From the NCBI RefSeq assembly GCF_022606295.1, contig NZ_JAHHZS010000008.1, forward strand, positions 62,001-126,000: a DNA stretch of 64,000 nucleotides. Direction: 5' to 3'. Positions 25,362-34,150 of this stretch are shown piece by piece; position 1 is the stretch's first letter, and the number at the start of each line of letters is the position of its first letter. Under the pieces are notes generated by a model, which was not told where the DNA came from, made no database searches, and worked only from the letters and a program-made list of their open reading frames with translations. This DNA comes from Arthrobacter bambusae (GTDB taxonomy: Bacteria > Actinomycetota > Actinomycetes > Actinomycetales > Micrococcaceae). Both the position numbers and the translations under genes were made by a program.

Positions 25362-26381
25362 CTAGGCCGTCACGTTCAGCGATGCGGAGAGCGCTGCGTC
25401 GGCGTCACGAAGGACCTTGGCGGCGACCTCGAGTCCTTCGATCCGGCCGAGCGAGGTGTCTTCGTGCTCGATGTTGACGAGCATGTTCGGGTCCACCTCA
25501 TGCAGGGCGCGCAGGAACTCGGTCCAGTAGGCAGTGTCGTGCCCGCGCCCGAGCGCCACGAAGTCCCACGCGGAATTCCTAGGCCACTCATTGGCCCATT
25601 CGTCGCCGCCGAGGTTCGTGCGGTTCTCTTCCGGGGAGAGCCGGCGGAAGCTGTTGTCGAGAACCCCGTAGAGGGCGGCATTCGCGGTGTTGACGCGGAC
25701 GTCCTTCGCGGCTGCCTGGAAGACCAAAGGCCCGAGTTCCCGGACCACGGCTACCGGATCCATTTGCTGCCAGAACAGGTGCGAAGCATCGAGTTCGACG
25801 CCAACGTGGGTGGCTCCCGTGAGCTCGATGAGCTTGTGCACATCGGCGGTGTTGAACACGATGTTCTGCGGGTGGAGTTCAAGGGCCACCTTGACGCCGT
25901 GGTCTGCTGCCAGGCGGTCGGTCTCGCGCCAGAACTTCGCCGCGATATCCCACTGGTAATCCAGCACGTCCAAGGCCGCCGAGTTCCAGGCGTTGACGAC
26001 CCAGTTCACTGTGGTGGCTCCCGGTTCGCCCCCGGGAAGGCCGGACATGGTCACCACCCGGTCCTGGCCGAGGCGCTCCGCGAGCCGGATGGAGCGGCGG
26101 ACGTCCTCGGCATGCTTCTCGCCGATTTCGCGCTTGGGGTGCAGGGGATTGCCGTTGCAGTTCAGTCCTGCGATCGCGACGCCGGTTCCCTCGAAGATCG
26201 CGAGGTAGTCGTCGCGGGCGGCATCCGAGACCAGGATGTCGTCGAAGGTGGGGACGTGCACGGCGGGGAGGAACCCGCCCGTGTTGACTTCGATGCCCGT
26301 CAGGCCCAAATCAGCGATGACTTTCAAGGCTTCGGGAAGTGGGCGGTCGTGCAGGATCGCGTTGTAGACGCCGAGTTTCAT
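25362..26381 (-). CDS. TIM-barrel sugar phosphate isomerase/epimerase
   Basis: A 339-residue xylose-isomerase-like TIM-barrel protein. It begins MKLGVYNAILHDRPLPEALKVIADLGLTGIEVNTGG. Probable metal and acid residues lie in GLNCNGNPLHP, VALELHPQNIVFN, GVELDASHLFWQQMDP and NIEHEDTSLGR. It resembles enzymes paired with Gfo/Idh dehydrogenases in cyclitol or unusual sugar catabolism. Its start overlaps the stop of the upstream dehydrogenase by four bases, so the two act together. A role as an inosose dehydratase or epimerase for another inositol isomer is plausible; the substrate is not known. Confidence 0.82.
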   Translation of the reverse strand: MKLGVYNAILHDRPLPEALKVIADLGLTGIEVNTGGFLPAVHVPTFDDILVSDAARDDYLAIFEGTGVAIAGLNCNGNPLHPKREIGEKHAEDVRRSIRLAERLGQDRVVTMSGLPGGEPGATTVNWVVNAWNSAALDVLDYQWDIAAKFWRETDRLAADHGVKVALELHPQNIVFNTADVHKLIELTGATHVGVELDASHLFWQQMDPVAVVRELGPLVFQAAAKDVRVNTANAALYGVLDNSFRRLSPEENRTNLGGDEWANEWPRNSAWDFVALGRGHDTAYWTEFLRALHEVDPNMLVNIEHEDTSLGRIEGLEVAAKVLRDADAALSASLNVTA

Positions 26382-27556
26382 AGCGTGATGGTCTTTCCAT
26401 TGTTGAGTGCGGATTCGGTGACGGCGCCGAGCAGTTCCATGTTGCGGACGCCTTCGTCGAACGTGGCGCAGCGGGGGAGGGAATCGGCCTCGGGAAGGCC
26501 GGCGACCTCTTCGAGAAACGCCCGGGCCTGGTAGCCGAAGGCGTCGTTTTGGCCGAAACCGACTTCGGGGGCGTCCATGGCGAGGCCGCCGGCGATGTAC
26601 GGGTGGCCTGGTCCGAGGATGACCTGGCGGTAGCCGTTCTCGTTGCCCGAGCCATCGTTGAGGAAGAGCTGGATTTCGGAGGGGCGGCGCTGGTCGAACT
26701 TTGCCGCACCGTTCTCGCAGAACACTTCGAAGTTGAGGCTGTTGGCGTGGCCGGCGGCAACGCGGGAGACTTCGAAGCTGCCTGCGCCATTCTCGAATGC
26801 TGCGTTGAAGGCAGCGTAGTCGTCGTTCTCCACGGCTTCAAAGGTGTCGCTCACGGCGGCGTGGTCGTGGCCCATGACGGCGCCCAGGGGCACGGGGCGC
26901 TTGTCGATGACGGTGCTCAGACGACCGCCGCTGATGGACGTGATGTCGCCGCACAGGAACTCGGAGATGTACGTGAGGTGGCTTCCGACGTCGGCCAACG
27001 CGCCGGAGCCGGGGCCGCCTTTGTAGCGCCAACTCATGGGAGCGGACGGGCTGAAGCCGTAGTCCGTCCAGTAGCGGCCGCTGAAGTGCAGCACCTTGCC
27101 GAGGACACCGGTGCGGATCAAGTCGCGGATATAGGCGATGCCCGGTGTGCGGCGGAACGTGAAGCCGATACGCGCGATGCTGGAAGCGTTGCGGGCTGCT
27201 TCCGCCATGGCGCGGGCGTCCTCGAGCGAGTCGCTCAGCGGCTTCTCGCAGAGGACGTGCTTGCCGGCGGCCAGCAGTCCTTCGACCACCTCGCGGTGGA
27301 GGGAATTCGCAATGACGACGCTCACGACGTCGATATCGTCCGCTTCCGCGATCGCCTGCCACGAGGTGTCATTGCGTTCGTAGCCGAATCGCCGGGCAGC
27401 GAGGGAGCCGAACTCCGCGTTCACGTCGCCGATCGATACGAGGCGCACCGGCGGAAGCGCGGGGCTGTAAAGGGCAGACGCCGTGCGGTAGGCCGCCGCG
27501 TGTGCCTTGCCGGCCATTCCTGCGCCGATGACGGCGACCCCTAGGCTCTCAGCCAT
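26378..27556 (-). CDS. Gfo/Idh/MocA oxidoreductase
   Basis: A 392-residue NAD(P)-dependent dehydrogenase. The Rossmann start is VAVIGAGMAGKAHAAAYR. CEKPLSDSLEDARAMAEAA carries the conserved Lys near residue 99, and GGPGSGALADVGSHLTYISEFLCGD places the catalytic Asp/His near 185-192. It is longer than IolG and closer to the glucose-6-phosphate-3-dehydrogenase or scyllo-inositol dehydrogenase type. AAGGAG precedes the ATG. It is divergent from the LacI regulator and forms an operon with the TIM-barrel isomerase. Oxidation of an inositol isomer or a sugar is likely. Confidence 0.88.
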   Translation of the reverse strand: MAESLGVAVIGAGMAGKAHAAAYRTASALYSPALPPVRLVSIGDVNAEFGSLAARRFGYERNDTSWQAIAEADDIDVVSVVIANSLHREVVEGLLAAGKHVLCEKPLSDSLEDARAMAEAARNASSIARIGFTFRRTPGIAYIRDLIRTGVLGKVLHFSGRYWTDYGFSPSAPMSWRYKGGPGSGALADVGSHLTYISEFLCGDITSISGGRLSTVIDKRPVPLGAVMGHDHAAVSDTFEAVENDDYAAFNAAFENGAGSFEVSRVAAGHANSLNFEVFCENGAAKFDQRRPSEIQLFLNDGSGNENGYRQVILGPGHPYIAGGLAMDAPEVGFGQNDAFGYQARAFLEEVAGLPEADSLPRCATFDEGVRNMELLGAVTESALNNGKTITL

Positions 27557-27656
27557 TGATTTCTCCTTCGAAATTCAGCCCGGGTGCCGAACACCCCTTT
27601 TGGCATTTTGGAGCGCTACAATTTAGCACTGAACTCACAGCCTAATCATGTGAGTA

Positions 27657-27666
27657 TGTCCTGTCA
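27657..27666. promoter_or_regulatory. Putative IolR box upstream of the LacI gene
   Basis: TGTCCTGTCA, the complement of one of the iolC boxes, lies 47 bases before the LacI-type start in the divergent intergenic region. It suggests that this regulator and/or the divergent dehydrogenase operon is under the same control as iolC. Confidence 0.45.
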
Positions 27667-27713
27667 ATGTCTTGCTAATACCCTTGACACCAAAGGAGAA
27701 AGGTTTCCGAGCC

Positions 27714-28724
27714 ATGAGTTCCAGCAGTCCAAAAACCCGCCGCCCGACCATCTACGACGTTGCCAAGCTAGCCGGCGTCTCGCCGTCGTTGGTGTCCTTG
27801 GTCCTGCAAGGGCCGGCGAGGGTCAGCGACAAGCGCCGGGAAGCTGTCCAGGCAGCGATATCTGAGTTGGGCTACCGGCCCAGCCGGGCCGCGACCACCC
27901 TGGCGAGCAACCGCACCAAGAGCATCGGCCTGGTGATCGACGACTACCGGAACCTCTGGTTCGTGGATCTGCTGAGGGGCCTGGAGTCGGTTCTTTCGGA
28001 GCTTGGTTACCACGTCCTGCTGGCCGACTCCCGGCCGGGCGAGAACCGCATCAAAGAAGCCGCGGACGGCCTCCTCGCCATGCACGTTGACGCGCTGGTG
28101 ATCGCGGCGGAACCGAGCGAGCCCATGCTGGCCCGGACGTGGGTACCCACGGTGGTGGCCGGGTGGCGCTTGGGGGTGCCGAGCGGTGCCGACCTCATCA
28201 CCAACGACGACGACGGCGGGGGCGGCCTGGCCGCGAGTCATTTGCTGGAGCTGGGCCACCAACGCATCGGTCATCTCTCAGGGTCCGACGGCGCGTCAGC
28301 CCATCGGCGCGCCGGGTTCCGGCGGCAGATCCAGGCGGCCGGCGTCGAACTCCTGATCGCCGAATCCCGGGGCACTTCGGAGGAAGATGGCTATGCGGCA
28401 GCCTCCTGGCTCCTGGACCACCATCCTGACACCACCGCGATCTTCGCGGCCAACGACACCATGGCCGTGGGCGCCTTTGCCGTCCTCAAGGCCCGGGGCC
28501 TTCGCGTGCCCGGAGATATTTCGGTGATCGGCTATGACAATTCCCCCCTGGCCAAATCGAGGTACCTGGACATCACTTCCGTCGACAACCGAAGCGACCT
28601 CGTCGGCATTGGCGCTGCGCGCAGGCTGTTGGCCAGGATTGAAAACCCCGCTATCGCGCCCGAGCGCACCTTGATTGATCCCGTCCTGGTTGTCCGCTCG
28701 ACGACGGCCCGGGCCGCACTCTGA
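27714..28724 (+). CDS. LacI-family transcriptional regulator
   Basis: A 336-residue LacI/GalR repressor. The DNA-binding domain is at the N terminus (PTIYDVAKLAGVSPSLVSLVLQGPARVS, residues 9-36), with the hinge near YRPSRAATTLASNRT. The periplasmic-binding-protein-like sensor domain follows and contains AIFAANDTMAVGAFAVLKARGLRVPGDISVIGYDNSPLA. The ATG at 27714 follows AAGGAGAAAGG at a rather long spacing. It lies directly upstream of the sugar ABC importer and is divergent from a dehydrogenase operon, so both are candidate targets. The ligand is probably the imported cyclitol or sugar. Confidence 0.92.
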   Translation: MSSSSPKTRRPTIYDVAKLAGVSPSLVSLVLQGPARVSDKRREAVQAAISELGYRPSRAATTLASNRTKSIGLVIDDYRNLWFVDLLRGLESVLSELGYHVLLADSRPGENRIKEAADGLLAMHVDALVIAAEPSEPMLARTWVPTVVAGWRLGVPSGADLITNDDDGGGGLAASHLLELGHQRIGHLSGSDGASAHRRAGFRRQIQAAGVELLIAESRGTSEEDGYAAASWLLDHHPDTTAIFAANDTMAVGAFAVLKARGLRVPGDISVIGYDNSPLAKSRYLDITSVDNRSDLVGIGAARRLLARIENPAIAPERTLIDPVLVVRSTTARAAL

Positions 28725-28763
28725 TTCGTCATCAATCCAGTCCTTCACGTAAAAACATCCTAA

Positions 28764-28807
28764 TGTCAGGACAAAGTGTTGACATATGTGAGGCCAGTCA
28801 CCATGAT
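28764..28807 (+). promoter_or_regulatory. Promoter of the sugar ABC importer with putative IolR box
   Basis: TTGACA (28779-28784), a 17-base spacer and CATGAT (28802-28807) make a good promoter. TGTCAGGACA (28764-28773) lies just upstream of the -35 and is identical to the tautomerase box, linking the importer to the iol genes. Confidence 0.65.
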
Positions 28808-28873
28808 CTGTGTAGAGGGCTTTGAGCTCCTGCAGAGTGGCAGGGCCGCAACCCCTATCAAAGGAGATAAATC

Positions 28874-29869
28874 GTGAAGAAGTTTTCCTGGCGGAAGGCG
28901 GCACTTGTGGCGGCCGTCGTTCCGATGATGGCTCTCAGTGCTTGTTCCAGCCAAGGCGGAAAGCCGGCCGACACCGCCAACGCCGCGGGAGGCGGACAAG
29001 CCGTCAGCACTCCCCGGATGAAAGTAGCCCTCATCACCCACGCCGCAGCAGGCGACACGTTCTGGGATATCGTGCGCAAGGGCGCCGAGGAAGCGTCCGC
29101 GAAGGACAACGTTGACCTCCTCTACACCAGCGACCCCGAAGCCGGCCGCCAGGCCCAGCTGGTACAGCAGGCCATCGACCAGAAGGTCGACGGCATCGCC
29201 GTCACCCTCGCCACTCCTGATGCACTCAAGGACGTCCTCAAGAAGGCCGAAGACGCCGGTATTCCGGTAGTAAGCCTCAATGCGGGCGAGGACGTCTCGG
29301 CCCAGCTCGGGGCATTTACGCACTTCGGCTCGAACGAAAAGCTGGCCGGCGAGGCCGTGGGAACCAAGCTCGCGTCGCAGGGCTTCAAGCACCCGATCTG
29401 CGTGATTCAACAGCAGGGCCACGTCGGCCTTGAGGCACGGTGTGCCGGCGTGAAGGCGAAGGTCCCGGGAACCGAGGTCCTGTACGTCAACGGCCAGGAC
29501 ATGACATCTGTCCAGTCCACAGCGACCGCGAAACTCCAGGCAGCCAAGGACGCGGACGTGATTGTAGGCCTAGGCGCCCCGATCACCCTCACGCTCCTCA
29601 AGTCGGTCACAGACGCCAACAGCTCCGCAAAGGTGGCCAGCTTCGACCTGAACGCCGACCTCGCCCAGAAGATCGTGGATGGCTCGGTGCTCTTCACCGT
29701 GGACCAGCAGCCGTGGCTCCAGGGCTACATGTCCGTTGACTCCCTGTGGCAGGCCAAGCGCGGAGGCTTCAAGCTCGGTGGGGGCCAGCCCGTTCTTACC
29801 GGTCCCACCATCGTTGACAAGTCGAACGCTTCCGACGTCCTCAAATTCGCCCAGCAGGGCGTCCGCTAG
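28874..29869 (+). CDS. Sugar (probably inositol) ABC transporter substrate-binding lipoprotein
   Basis: A 331-residue type-I periplasmic-binding protein of the ribose/inositol (PBP1) class. The lipoprotein signal ends in ALSAC with the lipidated Cys at residue 24. The mature protein has MKVALITHAAAGDTFWDIVRKGAEEA, DGIAVTLATPDAL and a hinge near residue 280. It starts at GTG with AAGGAG upstream. Genes for one permease and one ATPase follow. Its setting among inositol dehydrogenases and the IolR-like box suggest myo-inositol or another cyclitol as substrate. Confidence 0.9.
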   Translation: MKKFSWRKAALVAAVVPMMALSACSSQGGKPADTANAAGGGQAVSTPRMKVALITHAAAGDTFWDIVRKGAEEASAKDNVDLLYTSDPEAGRQAQLVQQAIDQKVDGIAVTLATPDALKDVLKKAEDAGIPVVSLNAGEDVSAQLGAFTHFGSNEKLAGEAVGTKLASQGFKHPICVIQQQGHVGLEARCAGVKAKVPGTEVLYVNGQDMTSVQSTATAKLQAAKDADVIVGLGAPITLTLLKSVTDANSSAKVASFDLNADLAQKIVDGSVLFTVDQQPWLQGYMSVDSLWQAKRGGFKLGGGQPVLTGPTIVDKSNASDVLKFAQQGVR

Positions 29870-29881
29870 ATCCAGGATTCC

Positions 29882-29911
29882 GGCCGCGCGGCGGGCGACC
29901 GCCGCGCGGCC
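29882..29911 (+). promoter_or_regulatory. GC-rich stem-loop between binding protein and permease
   Basis: GGCCGCGCGGC pairs with GCCGCGCGGCC around an eight-base loop, without a T-tract. Such hairpins after binding-protein genes commonly stabilise the upstream message or cause partial termination, giving more binding protein than membrane components. Confidence 0.65.
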
Positions 29912-29934
29912 TGACCAACAAGGAGTTTCTTCCT

Positions 29935-30993
29935 ATGGCAAACACAGCAACCCTGCCGCCGGCACCGGCCTCGGCCCCCGGCGATGAGCGGATCGGAAGG
30001 CGTAGCCCGATCCAGAAGTTTTTGGGCAGGCCTGAGGTCGGTGCCCTCGTGGGGGCGGTTGTCCTCTTCATTTTCTTTGCTTCGGTGTCCGGGACGTTTA
30101 CCCAGCCGAATGCTTTGGCGACGATCCTTTATGGTTCCTCGACGATCGGGATCATGGCGGTGGGGGTGTCGTTGTTGATGATCGGCGGCGAATTCGACCT
30201 TTCCACCGGTGTCGCCGTGATCTCCTCGGCCCTGACCGCGTCGCTTTTCAGCTGGAACTTTTCCCTGAACGCATGGGTGGGTGTCCTGCTGGCCCTCGTC
30301 GTCTCGCTCGGCATCGGTTTCATCAATGGGTGGATCCTGGTCAAGACGAAGCTGCCGTCGTTCATCGTGACGCTGGCGACGTTCCTGATGCTCACGGGCC
30401 TGAACCTGGCGTTGACGCGCCTGATCGGGGGGTCGGTGTCCTCGCCGTCGATTTCGAAGCTGGATGGTTTCGATTCGGCCCATGCGGTGTTCGCGTCCTC
30501 GATCAGCATCGGCGGGGTCGAGGTGAAGATCACGGTGTTCTTCTGGATCTTCCTGGTCGCGGTCGCGTCCTGGGTGCTGCTGCGCACGAAGGTGGGCAAC
30601 TGGATCTTCGCTGTGGGCGGGGACGCGAACGCGGCCCGCGCCGTGGGTGTGCCGGTGACGAAGACGAAGATCGGGTTGTTCATGGCGGTCGGGTTCTGCG
30701 GCTGGATCCTGGGCATGCACAACCTCTTCGCGTTCGACGCGGTGCAGTCCGGTGAGGGTGTGGGCAACGAGTTCCTGTACATCATCGCCGCGGTCATCGG
30801 CGGCTGCCTGCTCACCGGCGGGTACGGGTCCGCGGTGGGCGGTGCGATCGGTGCGTTCATCTTCGGGATGGCGAACAAGGGCATCGTGTACGCGCAGTGG
30901 AACCCGGACTGGTTCAAGTTCTTCCTGGGCCTGATGCTGCTGCTGGCCACCATCGTGAACCTCATCGTCAAACGCCGCGCAGAGCTGAAGTAG
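29935..30993 (+). CDS. Sugar ABC transporter permease (RbsC type)
   Basis: A 352-residue permease of the ribose/xylose/inositol ABC class with about ten membrane helices. Characteristic parts are [21 protein letters not shown] (residues 62-82), [42 protein letters not shown] (the conserved ATPase-contact loop) and [18 protein letters not shown]. The ATG has AAGGAG upstream. The membrane channel is probably a homodimer. Confidence 0.93.
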   Translation: MANTATLPPAPASAPGDERIGRRSPIQKFLGRPEVGALVGAVVLFIFFASVSGTFTQPNALATILYGSSTIGIMAVGVSLLMIGGEFDLSTGVAVISSALTASLFSWNFSLNAWVGVLLALVVSLGIGFINGWILVKTKLPSFIVTLATFLMLTGLNLALTRLIGGSVSSPSISKLDGFDSAHAVFASSISIGGVEVKITVFFWIFLVAVASWVLLRTKVGNWIFAVGGDANAARAVGVPVTKTKIGLFMAVGFCGWILGMHNLFAFDAVQSGEGVGNEFLYIIAAVIGGCLLTGGYGSAVGGAIGAFIFGMANKGIVYAQWNPDWFKFFLGLMLLLATIVNLIVKRRAELK

Positions 30994-31007
30994 AAGGGCG
31001 CAAGAAC

Positions 31008-31952
31008 ATGAATGCCAAACAGATCGACCAGCAGACCCTGCTGCGCGAGGAGAAGGACCCGCTGACCCACACCCCCGTGCACCTGCTCTCCCTGGACGCG
31101 GTGGGCAAGCACTACGGGAACATCATCGCCCTGCGCGAGGTGACGATGGCCGTGGACAACGGCCGCGTCACCTGCGTGCTGGGGGACAACGGTGCCGGCA
31201 AGTCCACGCTGATCAAGATCATCGCCGGCCTGCACCAGCACGACGCCGGGGTGTTGAAGATCATGGGGGAAGAGCGGAAGTTCAACTCGCCCCGGGACGC
31301 CCTGGACGCCGGGATCGCGACCGTGTACCAGGACCTGGCCGTGGTGCCGTTGATGCCGATCTGGCGGAACTTCTTCCTCGGCTCGGAACTGACCACCGGG
31401 TTCGGGCCGTTCAAGTCCATGGACGTGCAGAAAATGAAGGACATCACCCTGAAGGAACTGGCCGAGATGGGCATCGACCTGCGCGATGTGGAACAGCCCA
31501 TCGGCCAGCTCTCCGGCGGTGAACGCCAATGCGTCGCGATCGCCCGCGCCGTGTATTTCGGGGCGAAGGTGCTGATCCTGGACGAACCCACCGCGGCGCT
31601 GGGCGTGAAGCAGTCCGGCGTCGTGCTCCGCTACATCCTGCAGGCCCGCGACCGGGGCCTGGGCGTCATTTTCATCACGCACAACCCGCACCACGCCTTC
31701 CCCGTCGGGGACCGGTTCCTGCTGCTCAAACGCGGCAAGTCCATCGGCTACTACGACAAAAAAGACATCACCCTGGACGAACTCACCGCCCAGATGGCCG
31801 GCGGCGCGGAACTGGCAGAACTCGCCCACGAACTCGAACAACTCGGCGGACACACCCAAGCCCTCAAGGAAGTCCAAGCCGAAGTCGCCGGGGTAACAGA
31901 AGTCACCGACGTTGCCGACTCCTCAAGGGAAGGCAGCCCGCGGCACGCCTAG
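31008..31952 (+). CDS. Sugar ABC transporter ATP-binding protein (single domain)
   Basis: A 314-residue ABC ATPase. Walker [10 protein letters not shown] is near residues 59-67, the signature LSGGERQ near 167, and Walker [13 protein letters not shown] near 188-198, followed by the switch His in IFITHNPHH. Ribose-class ATPases normally carry two fused nucleotide-binding domains (about 500 residues); this has one, so it should dimerise. The C-terminal 60 residues are acidic and divergent. ATG 31008 was chosen from the spacing after the permease stop. Confidence 0.92.
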   Translation: MNAKQIDQQTLLREEKDPLTHTPVHLLSLDAVGKHYGNIIALREVTMAVDNGRVTCVLGDNGAGKSTLIKIIAGLHQHDAGVLKIMGEERKFNSPRDALDAGIATVYQDLAVVPLMPIWRNFFLGSELTTGFGPFKSMDVQKMKDITLKELAEMGIDLRDVEQPIGQLSGGERQCVAIARAVYFGAKVLILDEPTAALGVKQSGVVLRYILQARDRGLGVIFITHNPHHAFPVGDRFLLLKRGKSIGYYDKKDITLDELTAQMAGGAELAELAHELEQLGGHTQALKEVQAEVAGVTEVTDVADSSREGSPRHA

Positions 31953-32061
31953 CGCGGAGGCAGCACGGATGGAGACGGGGGTCCGCCAGATGGAGCGGAT
32001 GGGCCCCCGCTCGCCATGCCACAGCGGGAACGGGAACAACGTAAGTAGACGGGAAGACAAC

Positions 32062-33057
32062 ATGCCAATCCGGGTAGGCGTTATCGGCGCCGGCGTTATG
32101 GGCGCAGACCACATCAGGAACCTCTCCACCACCATCAGCGGTGCCGAAGTCACCTTCGTGGCAGACCTCGACGCCGGACGTGCGGCAGCCGCAGCGCCGC
32201 CATCCGCGCGCATCACCACGGATCCTTCCGAACTGATCTACTCCAGCGACGTTGACGCCGTCGTCGTCGCTTCCCATGACTCAACCCATGCGGGACTCGT
32301 GCTGGAGTGCTTTGAGGCAATGACCCCAGTACTGTGCGAAAAGCCGTTGGCCCCCACGCTCCTGGAAAGCCATGAAGTCGTGGAGGCAGAAGCCGACCTC
32401 CTGGCCGCAACGGGTGCCCGGCTGCTGTCGATGGGCTTCATGAGGCGCTTCGATCCCGGTTATGTGGCGCTGCGCGAAGCGACCCGGGCACGCACGCACG
32501 GCGAGCCTTTGCAGGTCCACTGCACCAGCCGGACCGCCTCCGCGGGACCCGGCGCGAGCTCGGAGTCCGCCATCACCAACTCGGCCATCCACGAGCTCGA
32601 CATCATCCCTTGGCTGCTGGATTCGCCCATCACCGAGGTGTCCTGGCAGTCGGGGCGGAGTTCCCGGCGCAGCACCGGTGACCTGCGGGATCCCGCCTTC
32701 ATGCTCCTGCGCGCGGCCGACGGCACCCTGGCCACGCTCGAACTTTTCCTCAACGCGCAGTATGGCTACACCACCCGGTGCGAGGTCGTGTCTGAGTTCG
32801 GCACCACGGCACTGCCCGAACCAGCCGCCCTCGATGTCCGGCACGAGGGGAGGCGCAGTACCGAAATCCCCGCCGATTGGCGTCCACGCTTCGCCGACGC
32901 TTACCGCCTGCAACTCCAGGCCTGGATTTCAGCCCTAGAAAAGGGGGAGCCTGCGCCCCTCGCCACGGGTGAGGACGGGCTGCGCGCGTCGCAGCTCGCA
33001 CAAGCCATGATCCGTTCGCTCCACAGCGACGGGGCCTACACGAAGGTGGCCTACTGA
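32062..33057 (+). CDS. Gfo/Idh/MocA oxidoreductase (IolG-like paralogue)
   Basis: A 331-residue NAD(P)-dependent dehydrogenase. The start VGVIGAGVMGADHIRNLSTTISGAEV closely echoes IolG, CEKPLAPT holds the conserved Lys near residue 94, and HELDIIPWLLDSP the catalytic His near 178. The ATG at 32062 follows GGGAAG. It lies 109 bases after the ATPase gene and overlaps the next gene by one base (TGATG). Together with the following genes it looks like a pathway for an inositol isomer or derivative. The substrate is not known. Confidence 0.9.
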   Translation: MPIRVGVIGAGVMGADHIRNLSTTISGAEVTFVADLDAGRAAAAAPPSARITTDPSELIYSSDVDAVVVASHDSTHAGLVLECFEAMTPVLCEKPLAPTLLESHEVVEAEADLLAATGARLLSMGFMRRFDPGYVALREATRARTHGEPLQVHCTSRTASAGPGASSESAITNSAIHELDIIPWLLDSPITEVSWQSGRSSRRSTGDLRDPAFMLLRAADGTLATLELFLNAQYGYTTRCEVVSEFGTTALPEPAALDVRHEGRRSTEIPADWRPRFADAYRLQLQAWISALEKGEPAPLATGEDGLRASQLAQAMIRSLHSDGAYTKVAY

Positions 33058-34115
33058 TGGTTTCATCCGGCCTTCCGGAGTCCGGTCTTCCGGTGGCCCG
33101 TGTGCCGGATTCCCGTGACGCGCCAGCGCTGCGTTGGGGGATCATGGGCCCGGGGTGGATTGCCGAACGCTTCACCGAGTCGGTGCAGGCCTATTCAACG
33201 CAAGTGATTGCCGCCGTCGGCTCCCGTTCCTTGGAGCGGTCCAAGACGTTCGCGGACGCTTTCGGCCTACCCGCCGCTTATGGAAGCTACGAAGAGCTGG
33301 CTACGGCTCCGGACATAGACATCGTTTACGTGTGCACTCCACACAACTTCCACCACGCGGCTGCAGCACTCGCCATCGACGCGGGCAAACACGTCCTCAT
33401 CGAGAAGCCGATCGGCCTGAACGCTGTGCAGGCGCGCGATATCGCCGCGCGGGCAAGGGCAGCCGGCGTCTTCGCCGCCGAGGCCATGTGGAGCTTCTTC
33501 CTTCCGAAGTTCGACGTGATCCGGCAAGTGCTCGACGGCGGGACGCTGGGCACCGTGACAACGGTCCTTGCAGAATACGGCGAGCACTTCGAACGCAGCC
33601 ACCGCATCTTCGATCCCGCACTGGCTGGTGGGCCCCTGCTGGACCTGGGCACCTACCCGCTGGCCCTCATCATCGAGGTCCTGGGGGCGCCCGAACGATT
33701 GAGCGCTTTCGGACAGCCCCACGAATCCGGTGTCAACGCCCAGCTCTCCGCCATCCTGCAATTCCCGGGCGGAAGCCAGGCCGTGATGAATACGCACCTG
33801 CATAATTTCACCCCCACAATGGCCACGATCGTTGGCTCCGAGGCCACGTTGACGATCGATGGCCCTTTCAACATGCCCGGCGGTTTCGAGGTCCGGTTTC
33901 CGGACGGCACACGGCTTCGCTACAACGAAGCGGCGGGCGGCCATTTGGAAGGCTTGCACTACGAAGCCGCCGCGGTGGCCCGCGCCATCGCCGCCGGTGA
34001 CACGGAAACCCGACAACGGCCCCTGGCCTCCTCCATCCGGACGATGGACGTCGCCGATGAAATCCGCCGCCAAATAGGCATTGAATTCCCGGGCGAAGGC
34101 AACGCGCCCGCCTGA
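33057..34115 (+). CDS. Gfo/Idh/MocA oxidoreductase (dihydrodiol-dehydrogenase-like)
   Basis: A 352-residue dehydrogenase with a 20-residue N-terminal extension. The Rossmann start is LRWGIMGPGWIAERFTESV, followed by YVCTPHNFHH, EKPIGLN with the conserved Lys near residue 115, and FDPALAGGPLLDLGTYPLALI with the catalytic region near 185-200. The G-P-G-W-I-A pattern and the DLGTYP motif are typical of the dimeric dihydrodiol dehydrogenase / glucose-fructose-oxidoreductase-like branch, distinct from IolG. It is coupled to the gene before by a one-base overlap. The substrate is not known. Confidence 0.88.
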   Translation: MVSSGLPESGLPVARVPDSRDAPALRWGIMGPGWIAERFTESVQAYSTQVIAAVGSRSLERSKTFADAFGLPAAYGSYEELATAPDIDIVYVCTPHNFHHAAAALAIDAGKHVLIEKPIGLNAVQARDIAARARAAGVFAAEAMWSFFLPKFDVIRQVLDGGTLGTVTTVLAEYGEHFERSHRIFDPALAGGPLLDLGTYPLALIIEVLGAPERLSAFGQPHESGVNAQLSAILQFPGGSQAVMNTHLHNFTPTMATIVGSEATLTIDGPFNMPGGFEVRFPDGTRLRYNEAAGGHLEGLHYEAAAVARAIAAGDTETRQRPLASSIRTMDVADEIRRQIGIEFPGEGNAPA

Positions 34116-34123
34116 GCAATTGT

Positions 34124-34133
34124 TGTACTGACT
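34124..34133. promoter_or_regulatory. Possible weak IolR box
   Basis: TGTACTGACT differs at one base from the complement of the first iolC box (TGTACTGACA). It lies 17 bases before a dehydrogenase start, where an internal promoter could exist. I see no good -35/-10 pair. Confidence 0.25.
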
Positions 34134-34150
34134 ATCGAAAGGACCGGCCC

